From: Mnemiopsis leidyi
Taxonomy: Eukaryota > Ctenophora > Tentaculata > Lobata > Bolinopsidae
DNA length: 25,921 bases
Assembly: GCA_000226015.1 (NCBI GenBank)
Contig: JH154641.1
Span: 1 to 25,921 of the forward strand
Direction: 5' to 3'
Shown: positions 17,441 to 25,921 of the stretch, in pieces
Layout: each line of letters starts with the position of its first letter
Position numbering within the stretch: position 1 is the stretch's first letter
Notes under the pieces: generated by a model
What the model was told of the DNA's origin: nothing
Database searches by the model: none
The model's input: only the letters and a program-made list of their open reading frames with translations
Position numbers and translations under genes: made by a program

Positions 17441-19130
17441 GTAAAAGTTTTGAAGATGTCAACCTTTGAGTTTGGTATGTGGACACACCGTGGAAGGTAG
17501 TTTTTAACACTGATTAGATTTGAGAACAAGTGTTGCGAGAAGGTATTGCTAGGATTTCTTAAATAGGACTTCTTTTTGTTTCCTGGTCTAACTTACGGGG
17601 TTTAGCTAACGCTTAACTCCGCACAATAAATCTGTTAACAATAAACTGTAAAAAATCGGTGAAAATACGCTTAATCTGCAAATTATGGTAAAAATGCGAA
17701 AATCAAATTATTCGTCGTTAACAGCATTCAAATTTGCCAACTAAGGATAACATCGTTATTTTACTAAAACGTCATGAACATAAACTTAAACGTGATAAAT
17801 TGCATTAAAAATTCACGCTTTAAACTGCTTTTGGCAGCCCAATTGTAAAGTCTTTGTGCAATCAGTGCCTGATATAGACAAAATAAATTCATCATTCAGT
17901 ATCAGTAAGTTACGTGATTATTTAGCTATTGAATCCTTTTAAAAGTGTTAATTGAGCAGTTCTGGGGCATTAATTGGATTATCGGCTCGTGTGAGTTCAG
18001 TTCATTTACTACAAAGAGTGGAAGTCGACTGAAGACTTGAAGAGTTCATAAAACCATACGGTCGGTAACGCAGATACAGGGCTCTTCGTGTGAATACCAG
18101 AAGTATCAGTACATTCAGTACAATCGTTGTCAGCAGTACTAAATCTAGAGAGTTACAAACAAGTTTAGTCTACGCAAGGAGCAACAACAATCTGGCAGAT
18201 GGTCTCTCCTAAAGAAACAAGTTTGACAAAAGATACCCAGCTAGTTTACTTCACACTCCCAGTTACAAAGAGAGACATATTGCTGAGTTGTGAATACTAA
18301 AACGTATCAAAACAAGGACATTTAATATGGCTGTAAGGACTCGACACTCAATACTCTACTGTACTCTACTCCTTGATGAATTTTAAACAAGAATATGACC
18401 CGAAATTTGTAGCCAATACCTCAATTTTCTTGAATTATCAGAGATCGTTTTCTGCTGTTTCGGGCACTCATTAACATGTTAAAATTTCTTTTGTTGACAA
18501 ATGTCATATGTCAACTAGAAAAAAAACTAGAAAAACAACTTCTTATCGAATTCAGAAAGAAGCAGTTCACCCATGACTGCTCAAAAATCCAACTTAAACC
18601 GCAACTAACAAGGAATACTTGAGGACATCCATAAAATTACAATATTCGTGCAAAATGACCATCCACGTAAGAAAACCACTTAAACTACCACTTAGTCGGT
18701 CTACTCAGTGATTGAACATTAAACGTAGCTCAGTCATACGATCTGAAAAGGGTCTTTTTGCGTCAATCACAAGAAAAACGTTGTTAGTGCTCTTAAATCG
18801 AGGGCTGCGGTATAACTTACCAAAAATGGTTTTAAACCGGTTCTGCGCGATATACTTATGAAGTATATGAACACACTGAATGGTAGATATTATGTTGCAT
18901 ATGTACTGTTTCCAACAAAACCCAACCTGTTTATTGTTTTCCATGAGTGTGACTCTGGGCTGTAATGAGTTCCGTAAAAAAGAGCCTGAACTACAGTAAG
19001 ACAAGGAGTCTATTATTCCTTATCTGACACTTTCTCTCACTAGCTCGCACGTATGTTTTTAGAGTGCGGTCAACTAAGTGGGTCGGAGACGGTACGTGTG
19101 TGTGTGCAGGCGGTCAGGGTGTAGGGCCGG
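17441..19130. other. Long AT-rich stretch without a supported gene
   Basis: A tiny candidate coding start (ATG at about 17456, MSTFEF, then a GTATGT donor) follows the promoter-like cluster, but I cannot find its next exon. A 99-codon minus-strand frame at 19004-18705 is open and includes an internal acceptor-like/donor-like pair. Its composition does not look clearly coding, so I leave it unassigned. Confidence 0.35.
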
Positions 19131-19406
19131 ATAGATAGAACACAGGATTATAGATAGAACACAGGATTATAGATAGAACACAGGATTATAGATAGAACAC
19201 AGTATTATAGATAGAACACAGGATTATAGATAGAACACAGGATTATAGATAGAACACAGGATTATAGATAGAACGACAGGATTATAGATAGAACACAGGA
19301 TTATAGATAGAACACAGGATTATAGATAGAACACAGGATTATAGATAGAACACAGGATTATAGATAGAACACAGGATTATAGATAGAACACAGGATTATA
19401 GATAGA
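19131..19406. repeat. 19-bp minisatellite
   Basis: About 14 copies of AGATAGAACACAGGATTAT, nearly perfect. One copy carries an extra G (AACGACAGG near 19274) and one a G-to-T change (AGTATTAT near 19200). No AGGT motif. Confidence 0.97.
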
Positions 19407-19429
19407 TCGTGATTACAATTCCTATCAAG

Positions 19430-19773
19430 CTTCGAGTCTTAAAACACTCTGAAAGTGACTTCCAGTGCTATAAAGCTTGGAGTTCTATAAGACTCCGTAA
19501 GTAATCAGCAGAGCTTTTATAAAGCTTGGAGTTCTTAGAGATTCTGAAAGCCACTACCAGAGCTATAAAGTAAGGAGTTCTAAAAGATTCTGAAAGCGAC
19601 TACCAGAGCTATAAAGTTTGGAGTTCTAAAAGATTCTGAAAGCTACTACCAGAGCTATAAAGTTTGGAGTTCTAAAAGATTCTGAAAGCGACTACCAGAG
19701 CTATAAAGTTAGGAGTTCTAAAAGATTCTGAAAGCGACTACCAGAGCTATAAAGTTTGGAGTTCTAAAAGACT
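19430..19773. repeat. 46-bp minisatellite
   Basis: About six copies of a 46-bp unit containing GCTATAAAGTTTGGAGTTCT, then AAAAGATTCTGAAAG, then CGACTACCAGA. The left end (19430-19560) is degenerate and the right copies are near-identical. Confidence 0.95.
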
Positions 19774-20336
19774 AGCAGAACCCAGGCCGAGCAGTGGCTG
19801 ACTCCCGCAGCCCATCACAAGCGTATACTGCAAGCATTCTGACAGCCCGTCAGCTCGTTCCTTTGCTGCAGTGCGTTTTCCTGCCTGATTTAAGCAGGAA
19901 ATTTAGACGTTAATTTTCTCCCGATGATTAGTCCTCACGTAAAGCAAAGAACTAGGTCAATAATCACATGCAGAGCGGTTAAAGTTTTTGCTATTTTTGC
20001 CACTGTAATCGGAATTTTTACAGTCAAAATCTAAATAAGTGGCAATGATTGCTTCCTAATCGAATTTCTAATTTCTGAGATGAAGGGATTAATTCGTGAC
20101 CCTAATTCTCAGCCTCGTGCGCTAAAATCATCCCTAATTTCCGATTTACGGGTTTGGTCAGCTGCTATATTCGACCGGACCTAATTATGTCTGACCTTGC
20201 GCAGCGAGATGGCCAGCCCGCCTTCCAGTTCCCACACACGATCTCCACTTGAATGTGGGATCAGTCGTCCAACTCCGACTTAGAGCGAGTTGGATACCGT
20301 CCAGTCAACTCGTAGAGTTATGTATCGAGTTCAGGG
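19774..20336. other. Non-repetitive spacer, possible short minus-strand exon
   Basis: Moderately GC-rich at 20180-20290. On the minus strand a short open stretch reads SSGDRVWELEGGLAISLRK and ends at AAG|GTCAGA, a donor-like sequence near 20197. An upstream CTAAG could be its acceptor. It looks protein-like, but no partner exon is found, so I do not call a gene. Confidence 0.2.
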
Positions 20337-20770
20337 TTATGTCGTGGTGTATATGCAGCTCCCTAGTCCCTACTGGACCCACTATGTCGTGGTGTATATG
20401 TAGCTCCCTACTGGACCCACTTTGTCGTGGTGTATATGTAGCTCCCTACTGGACCCACTATGTCGTGTTGTATAAGTGGCTCACTACTGGAACCACTATG
20501 TCATGGTGTATATGTTGCTCCCTACTGGACCCACTATGTCGTGTTGTATAAGTGGCTCACTACTGGAACCACTATGTCATGGTGTATAAGTTGCTCCCTA
20601 CTGGACCCACTATGTCGTGGTGTATAAGTAGCTCCCTACTGGACCCACTATGTCGTGGTGTATAAGTAGCTCCCTACTGGACCCACTATGTCGTGATGTA
20701 TAAGTAGCTCCCTACTGGACCCACTATGTCGTGGTGTATAAGAAGCTCCCTACTGCCACTGGACCCACTT
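20337..20770. repeat. 38-bp minisatellite
   Basis: About eleven copies of a 38-bp unit containing TATGTCGTGGTGTATA, then AGCTCCCTACTGGACCCAC. Two alternating variants occur in the middle (CTCCCTACTGGACCC and CTCACTACTGGAACC), suggesting a higher-order dimer. Long open frames here are repeat artefacts. Confidence 0.96.
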
Positions 20771-20853
20771 ACTTACTTGTTGACAAGCCAGTTTAGACAA
20801 GGAACAAAAATGTAAAGGGTGGCCAGGGGCTACCTCAACTACTGAACTAACTC

Positions 20854-21185
20854 AAATATAGAACTTACTGAAATATAAAACTAGCTCAAATATAGAATTA
20901 AATCAAATATAGAACTAACTCAAATATAGAACTAGCTCAAATATAGAACTAACACAAATATAGAATTAACTCAAATATAGAAATAAATTACATGTAGAAC
21001 TTATTCAAATATAGAACTAACTCAAGTATAGACCTAAGTCAAATATTGAACTAACTCAAATATAAAACTAACGCAAATATTGAATAACTAAAAATATAAA
21101 ACGAACTCAAACATAAAACTAACACAAATATAGAATAACTCAAATATAGAACTAACTCAATTATAGAACAAACTAATTTTATAGA
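20854..21185. repeat. 17-18-bp AT-rich minisatellite
   Basis: About 19 diverged copies of CAAATATAGAACTAACT, with frequent point changes and 1-2-bp indels. It is older or less homogenised than the neighbouring arrays. Confidence 0.93.
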
Positions 21186-21529
21186 CCTTTAGTGTATACT
21201 TTATAAGCAGAATAAGTACAATTACAACACATGTGTTGGTGCTATCGGATAAAAAGAGGCGGGACTGACCGTAAAAACAGCCAAATGTTCGCCCGGAGTT
21301 GGCGGCTCCCTATAATAGCGGACAAAGGGACCATATGCTCCAGCCAAAATATATACACAACGCAATTAAAAAAATTCACTACAGTTCACATAACTCAAAA
21401 AGACTGTCTACACTGATCAAAACTAGCTGAGATGAATTAACTCCTGATTGTAATCTCCATTAAACTAATTATTGAAGCCAAGGAGACGACAGACTCTTCT
21501 CCGGCGCGTTCTTCAAGACGTGGTTTCAA

Positions 21530-21660
21530 CGGAGTTTCACGTGAGCACGATCGACCAATCAGAGCCCAGGAAAGCAGATCACGTGACACACACCTGACGT
21601 GGCGGTGCGATCTGTAGGACGGATAGGTGCGATGCCAGGTGGATACCACAATGACCTATA
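21530..21660. promoter_or_regulatory. E-box/CCAAT promoter-like cluster
   Basis: Two CACGTGA-type E-boxes (near 21538 and 21580) flank a CCAAT box (GACCAATCAGAG near 21553) in a GC-rich patch. The first ATGs after it on the plus strand are at 21650 and 21662. The frame from 21650 reads about 44 codons to a CAG|GTATAA donor-like end. It could be a first exon, but I cannot find the next one. Confidence 0.4.
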
Positions 21661-22089
21661 ACATGAGGTGCAGCAGGACTACCTACAGTCCGATACTGCA
21701 GACTATTCTGAGCCAACACATGGCTGTTGGAAACAATACCCGCCAATTAACGGGAAATGGGACGAAAATTGTACGGTTAGGTCAGGTATAAAGTTGAGTA
21801 CACATTTTTGTCTTCCGCTACCGGAATCAGCTAGAAAGACTGTGTGCACTGCAATCATAACAGATAACAAAAGTGCGAAAGGCGCTAAACTATCTAAGGG
21901 GCTGGACTAAAGACTAATCAATGTTTAAACGAGACATCGGAACAAAACATAAACACAAAAGAATTTCACACCCTCTAGCTGCTCCAAAATAGGTCAGGAC
22001 ATAGAGACAAGAGACAAATTATTATCCAAACAAGTAAACTTGGGGTACCTTGATAAACTCATAAAGTTCACAGCTGGAAGGTCCGGTAA
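21661..22089. other. Spacer with unsupported ORFs
   Basis: Two overlapping plus-strand frames are open just downstream of the E-box/CCAAT cluster: the one from 21650 that ends at a possible donor near 21787, and another to about 21910. Neither has recognisable protein motifs, and at most one can be real. Confidence 0.25.
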
Positions 22090-22300
22090 AATGTACCCCG
22101 TCTGTATGCGCACAAGCAATCCCTCAGTGGGAACCCAGCCAACGGACCAATGGGAAAGACTTTAAGAGTTGAGCTAGCCAATAAGAGAGTAGTATTTTTG
22201 GCACGTGAAACGGGGAGCGGGAGCAGGATTGTGTAGAGATTGGTAGTTAATTTCTCGGGCCGGGCAGGAAGTGATTGGGCCGATTAGCGACTTTATTCGC
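22090..22300. promoter_or_regulatory. Second CCAAT-rich promoter-like cluster
   Basis: CCAAT boxes in both orientations occur at about 22147 (GACCAATGG), 22179 (GCCAATAAG), 22240 (GATTGGTAG) and 22273 (GATTGGGCC), with a CACGTGAAA E-box-like site near 22203, in a GC-rich patch. Spacing between neighbouring boxes is about 30-60 bp, which suits NF-Y-driven promoters. No downstream gene could be modelled on either strand. Confidence 0.45.
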
Positions 22301-23550
22301 GACCTCACACTTGCCCACCTATTCCGTAATGCACCAGAAGGGACTACACACTTTAACCCTATAGTACTTTAACCGTACAGTACTTTTACCCTTACAGTAC
22401 TTTTACACTATAGTAGTACTTGAGCACTAATAAAGTTCTAGACCTGTACGATCTGTAGGATAGAAACCAATTGAATGAAACAGAACAAGCTCGGCCCTAC
22501 CGGCCTACCATCACACTATTCAATTTGATTAAGGGGTGAACGAAAGATTTTAACTTTCTGATTATTCTTAAACCTTAAAACGTTTCATATCACTAGTTCT
22601 CCGCCTCTAAGATTGATACAAAAACTATCCTTCAAGAGCAATAGAACAGGTTCTAGCCTGCACAGAGACGCTTACTTACGGCACATATTCAATCATTACC
22701 ACTGTCAAATTGTCGCTAACAATCAGTTATCGCCAAACCCGAGCACTAAGGAACGTCACGCTTTATCACTCTCACCAGGACACGATAGTAGAACTACCAC
22801 TTACCTCCCTCCCCTCTATAATTCTATTGAGAAACTTCGTTAGCAGTGAGGAGGCTGCTTGTAGGCGGTAAAACCGCGGTTAATTGTACTGAACAGTCTG
22901 ATAATTGACAAGAAAGTACAGGCAGAGTTCCTCTTATCTTCTACAACTCCCAGATTTTGTAGTACAGACGACACGGCGAGATCATGTACCGTAAATTTTT
23001 GGAAATAAAGAATTTTCAATAGAATTGAACTATTGAAACAATATAGTGGACGTTTTTAGTGAATCAACTAGGAAAGTCTTGAAAAGTACACCTTTTGCAA
23101 GGTTTTTGGTTTCTAGAGGTGATTTTATAGAATTTTCTGAGATATCAGGAAAATCTGATCTTAATTTCATAGGCGAAAATAAAAAATCTAACCTCAGCTG
23201 GATTCTGCCTACAAATTTGAGTCCGTATAGTAATCTGGAATTCCGCCAATGATAAGAATTAAACTGGCAAACTCAATGTTTTTGTCCGGCTGTTAAGATA
23301 CCGGATACCTGATAAAATGAGAATATCTCATTTCGATCTAAATTACACGCTTGCAATCTTCTAAGAAGCTTAAATTAACCAAGACCATATCAGAAACCTA
23401 ATGAATTATGCCGCTTGTCAACAAAAGCGTTATCGAATTTTGATGGCCTGTAAATCTGAATCATGTTTACATTGAAGATATCAACAAACGGTAATATCAT
23501 CGGGTCGCCATGCTTCCTGCCAGGATTGAAGTTGCTGATTATCAATAACA
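22301..23550. other. AT-rich spacer with no supported gene
   Basis: A short degenerate repeat of ACAGTACTTTTAC lies at 22360-22425. A 17-codon minus-strand stretch with a GGGAG|GTAAGT donor lies near 22800-22860. A 68-codon plus-strand frame at 23046-23252 has no recognised motif. None is convincing as a gene. Confidence 0.3.
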
Positions 23551-23890
23551 CAGGGGGCAAATAAGGAAGACAGGTGCAAATGAGGGAGACACGACAGGGG
23601 GCAAAGAAGGGAGACAGGGGCAAATAAGGATGACAATGGGCAAATAAGGAAGACAGGGGGCAAATACGGAAGACAGGGGCAAATAAGGAAGACAGGGGCA
23701 AATAAGGAAGACAGGGGCAAATAAGGAAGACAGGGGGCAAATAAGGAAGACAGGGGGCAAATAAGGAAGACAGGGGGCAAATAAGGAAACAGGGGGCAAA
23801 TAACGAAGACAGGGGGCAAGGAAGGAAGACTGGGGGCAAGGAAGGAAGACTGGGGCAAATAAAGGAGACAGGGGGCAAATAAGAAAGACA
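23551..23890. repeat. 20-21-bp purine-rich minisatellite
   Basis: About 17 copies of GACAGGGGGCAAATAAGGAA with variable G-run length (4-5 G) and a GGAAGGAAGAC variant at the right end. One isolated copy (ACTGGGGGCAAATAAGGAA) lies far outside, at about 24211. The Pro/Leu/Cys-rich minus-strand frames across it (LPYLPPVFLIC type) are repeat artefacts. Confidence 0.97.
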
Positions 23891-24554
23891 AACATTATGA
23901 AGATGAAGCAAGTTGTGACACTTCTTATAGTATGTTAAAATGTTTTGGTCAAACCAGAGTTCTGCAGAACAATTGTGGATTAAGAAACGTCATAGACAGG
24001 ACAGTGATAGACCGTATATGGGATATGGTTTATTTTGCCACCATTGACAGTAAATAAACTAAGTTCTGAACACATTAAACTGAAAATTCAAATACTTAAG
24101 TCGCATAGAAATAGAATTAACCCAAAGTTTTCAAAAGTGATAAATACATATTAAGTATACCTATAATAGAGCTTTAGCTGCCCGTTCAGTGACCCCAGAT
24201 CACATATTAGACTGGGGGCAAATAAGGAATGTACGATTTCATACCACATACATCCTGCTAACTTTATATCTTAACGTGTTGAGATTTGCGTTTAATAAAG
24301 ATAAAAGCATGCAATGGGACACACGGCAAATGCAGAGAACATGTTACAAGAAAAAATAATTAGAAATCGAACTTTTTCAATCAAAATTCAAAAAGCAGCA
24401 ATCTATAAGTTCAGAGCAGAATAGTTTGAATTAAAAATCAGAATAAAAAGGGAATAATTGTCGAATAGAACTAAGCATTACAGAATTTCGTTTAGCCGAA
24501 TTTTTCGTAGAGTTTCCCACAAATATTTGGATGAGAAACATTGTGTTTATGATT
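23891..24554. other. AT-rich spacer, no gene seen
   Basis: No exon or RNA gene recognised. It contains the single stray copy of the neighbouring purine-rich repeat near 24211. Confidence 0.4.
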
Positions 24555-24985
24555 GTATGTATACACTAGTATACTATTACTCAATTACACTAGTATACTA
24601 CTATACTATTACTCTAGTATACTCCAGTATACCACTATACTCCAGTATGCTACTATACTATTACTCAAGTATACTCCTATACACTTTCTATACTATCACT
24701 ATAACTCTAGTATACTTTAGTATATTACGCTACCTCTCGTAGACAGAGTATACTACTATACACTTTCCATACTATCACTATAACTCTAGTATACTTTAGT
24801 ATATTACGCTACCTCTCGTAGACAGAGTATACTACTATACACTTTCCATACTATCACTATAACTCTAGTATACTTTAGTATATTACGCTACCTCTCGTAG
24901 ACAGAGTATACTACTATACACTTTCCATACTATCACTATAACTCTAGTATACTTTAGTATATTACGCTACCTCTCGTAGACAGAG
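24555..24985. repeat. Nested repeat: short TATACTA units, then a 79-bp minisatellite
   Basis: The left part (24555-24660) is an irregular run of ACTAGTATACTATTACT-like units. From about 24665 these are packaged into a 79-bp higher-order unit with copies starting at 24744, 24823 and 24902, virtually identical, plus a partial earlier copy. The unit contains TACACTTTCCATACTATCAC and GCTACCTCTCGTAGACAGAG. Confidence 0.95.
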
Positions 24986-25504
24986 AACAGATCTGCGTTT
25001 ATAATCAGCTCGGAGCTATAATGAATTAGTAGACAACCCACCTCACATGTACGCGAAACTTGAGTGATAATTGCTAGAGTGACAAATTGGACATGTTATT
25101 TGACAAACCATCCCCTCAAGTTTTGGATGATTTGTCAAGGCACGCGCCCGGTCAGGACTCTGAACTGTCAGTTTTCAAGTAATCAATATCTCTTAGTGGA
25201 TTAGTAGGTAGTAATAGTGTGATTATTTCAGGGATTAACTGTGCAAATACCGCTATCACTACCCTTATCATAGTTCGTTTCTAAAACAATTTAAAATGGT
25301 AAATTATCAATTCTCACTTTAATAATGTTAAATTTTAATTCTCACTTAAAACATTAGCTTCTTTAATTATAGGAAGCAGGAAAAATCGTTGTTCAGCTCC
25401 ATTTGTTCTGTCCCGAGCTCGGGAAAACTCAACTGTGAGACCGAACGAACCAAAACTATAACAAATACTATAGGTCCGACAAAGATATTCCCAAACAATC
25501 TGCA
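24986..25504. other. Spacer with one imperfect hairpin
   Basis: An inverted repeat with 14-bp arms and one mismatch, TTGACAAACCATCC (25100-25113) and GGATGATTTGTCAA (25125-25138), surrounds an 11-nt loop. This could be a small non-autonomous DNA element or a chance structure. No gene supported. Confidence 0.5.
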
Positions 25505-25600
25505 ATATTGAGCACGTGCAGAGATAGACCAAGACAAGGAACGCCGTGTCACGTGTCCTTGGTAACGAGATCACGTGACCAACAATGCGAGAAGATTGTT
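25505..25600. promoter_or_regulatory. Triple CACGTG E-box cluster
   Basis: GCACGTGC (near 25513), GTCACGTGTCC (near 25549) and ATCACGTGACC (near 25570) lie within 65 bp, with GGTAACGAGATC between the last two. bHLH-zip factors of the MITF/TFE/USF type bind such sites. No downstream coding exon is visible before the repeat at the window end. Confidence 0.45.
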
Positions 25601-25721
25601 GGTTTAAATGTTAATATCCTGGGAGATAGAAGTTTGGGGGAGATTCCGTGCTCTTATTTGCTAAACTGTACCCGACACAATGTTCTGTACTTTATCGGAG
25701 AGATTATTGACTGAACAGTTA

Positions 25722-25921
25722 CATAAGAGTACTTGTAGCAACCTGCTATAAGAGTACTTGTAGCCACCTGCTATAAGAGTACTTGTAGCCACCTGCTATA
25801 AGAGTACTTGTAGTCACGTCACCTGCTATAAGAGTACTTGTAGTCACGTCACCTGCTATAAGAGTAGTTGTAGTCACGTCACCTGCTATAAGAGTACTTG
25901 TAGTCACGTCACCTGCTATAA
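25722..25921. repeat. 29/36-bp minisatellite cut by the window end
   Basis: Early units read ATAAGAGTACTTGTAG-CCACCTGCT (about 29 bp). Later ones carry an added TCACGTC (ATAAGAGTACTTGTAG-TCACGTC-ACCTGCT, 36 bp). The longer variant has taken over the right side. Read on the minus strand each unit contains GCAG|GTG, an acceptor/donor-like AG|GT. Confidence 0.95.

Noticed and set aside
17151-17444. 97-codon plus-strand ORF
   Set aside because: It overlaps the CCAAT/X-box/GC-box cluster and the palindrome. Its composition reflects those motifs and no protein family is suggested.
18705-19004. 99-codon minus-strand ORF
   Set aside because: No recognisable motif and no partner exons. An ORF of this length can occur by chance in a window this size.
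23390-23911. 173-codon minus-strand ORF rich in Leu, Pro and Cys
   Set aside because: It is created by the 20-21-bp purine-rich array; several frames are open at once and the periodicity is that of the repeat.
1-25921. CRISPR array among the regular repeats
   Set aside because: The repeats are head-to-tail units without unique spacers and the DNA is eukaryotic.

Overview
This is AT-rich nuclear DNA from an animal. Protein-coding sequence is split by short GT-AG introns. One gene encodes a kringle domain joined to a laminin-G domain, a metazoan extracellular combination. A tRNA-derived SINE sits in an intron, and tandem repeats (minisatellites) fill roughly a fifth of the window. The phylum cannot be fixed from the sequence; an invertebrate is my inference.

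Layout. (1) Positions 1-2496, plus strand: the 3' part of a gene ending in a GPI-anchor-like hydrophobic tail. (2) Positions 3392-10841, plus strand: an apparently complete 18-exon gene for a protein of about 630 residues, with a Cys-rich head containing a nonapeptide repeat, a long coiled coil and a Gly/Ser tail. All exon phases agree. (3) Positions 12449-15664, minus strand, convergent with gene 2: ten phase-consistent exons encoding a kringle, a laminin-G domain, a Pro/Glu-rich stem and a GPI-type C-terminus; its 5' end was not found. (4) Positions 15665-25921: no gene I can model. This part holds a short retrotransposon-like ORF, several CCAAT-box/E-box clusters that look like promoters (one with a 36-bp RFX/NF-Y-type palindrome), and large minisatellites.

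The most striking pattern is that many minisatellites in the gene-bearing half are built on splice sites. In three clear cases the repeat unit contains the end of a real exon plus its donor. In one long array and one simple duplication the unit contains an acceptor. The repeated units usually carry AG|GT. One intron (13469-13954) is almost entirely tandem copies of the last 32 nt of the preceding laminin-G exon. This looks like intron growth, and possibly intron birth, by tandem duplication across exon edges, and it leaves arrays of duplicate splice sites.

The genes show no shared pathway beyond the fact that genes 1 and 3 both look like GPI-anchored surface proteins. All exon models come from reading splice motifs, phase and protein sense by eye; none has transcript support here.
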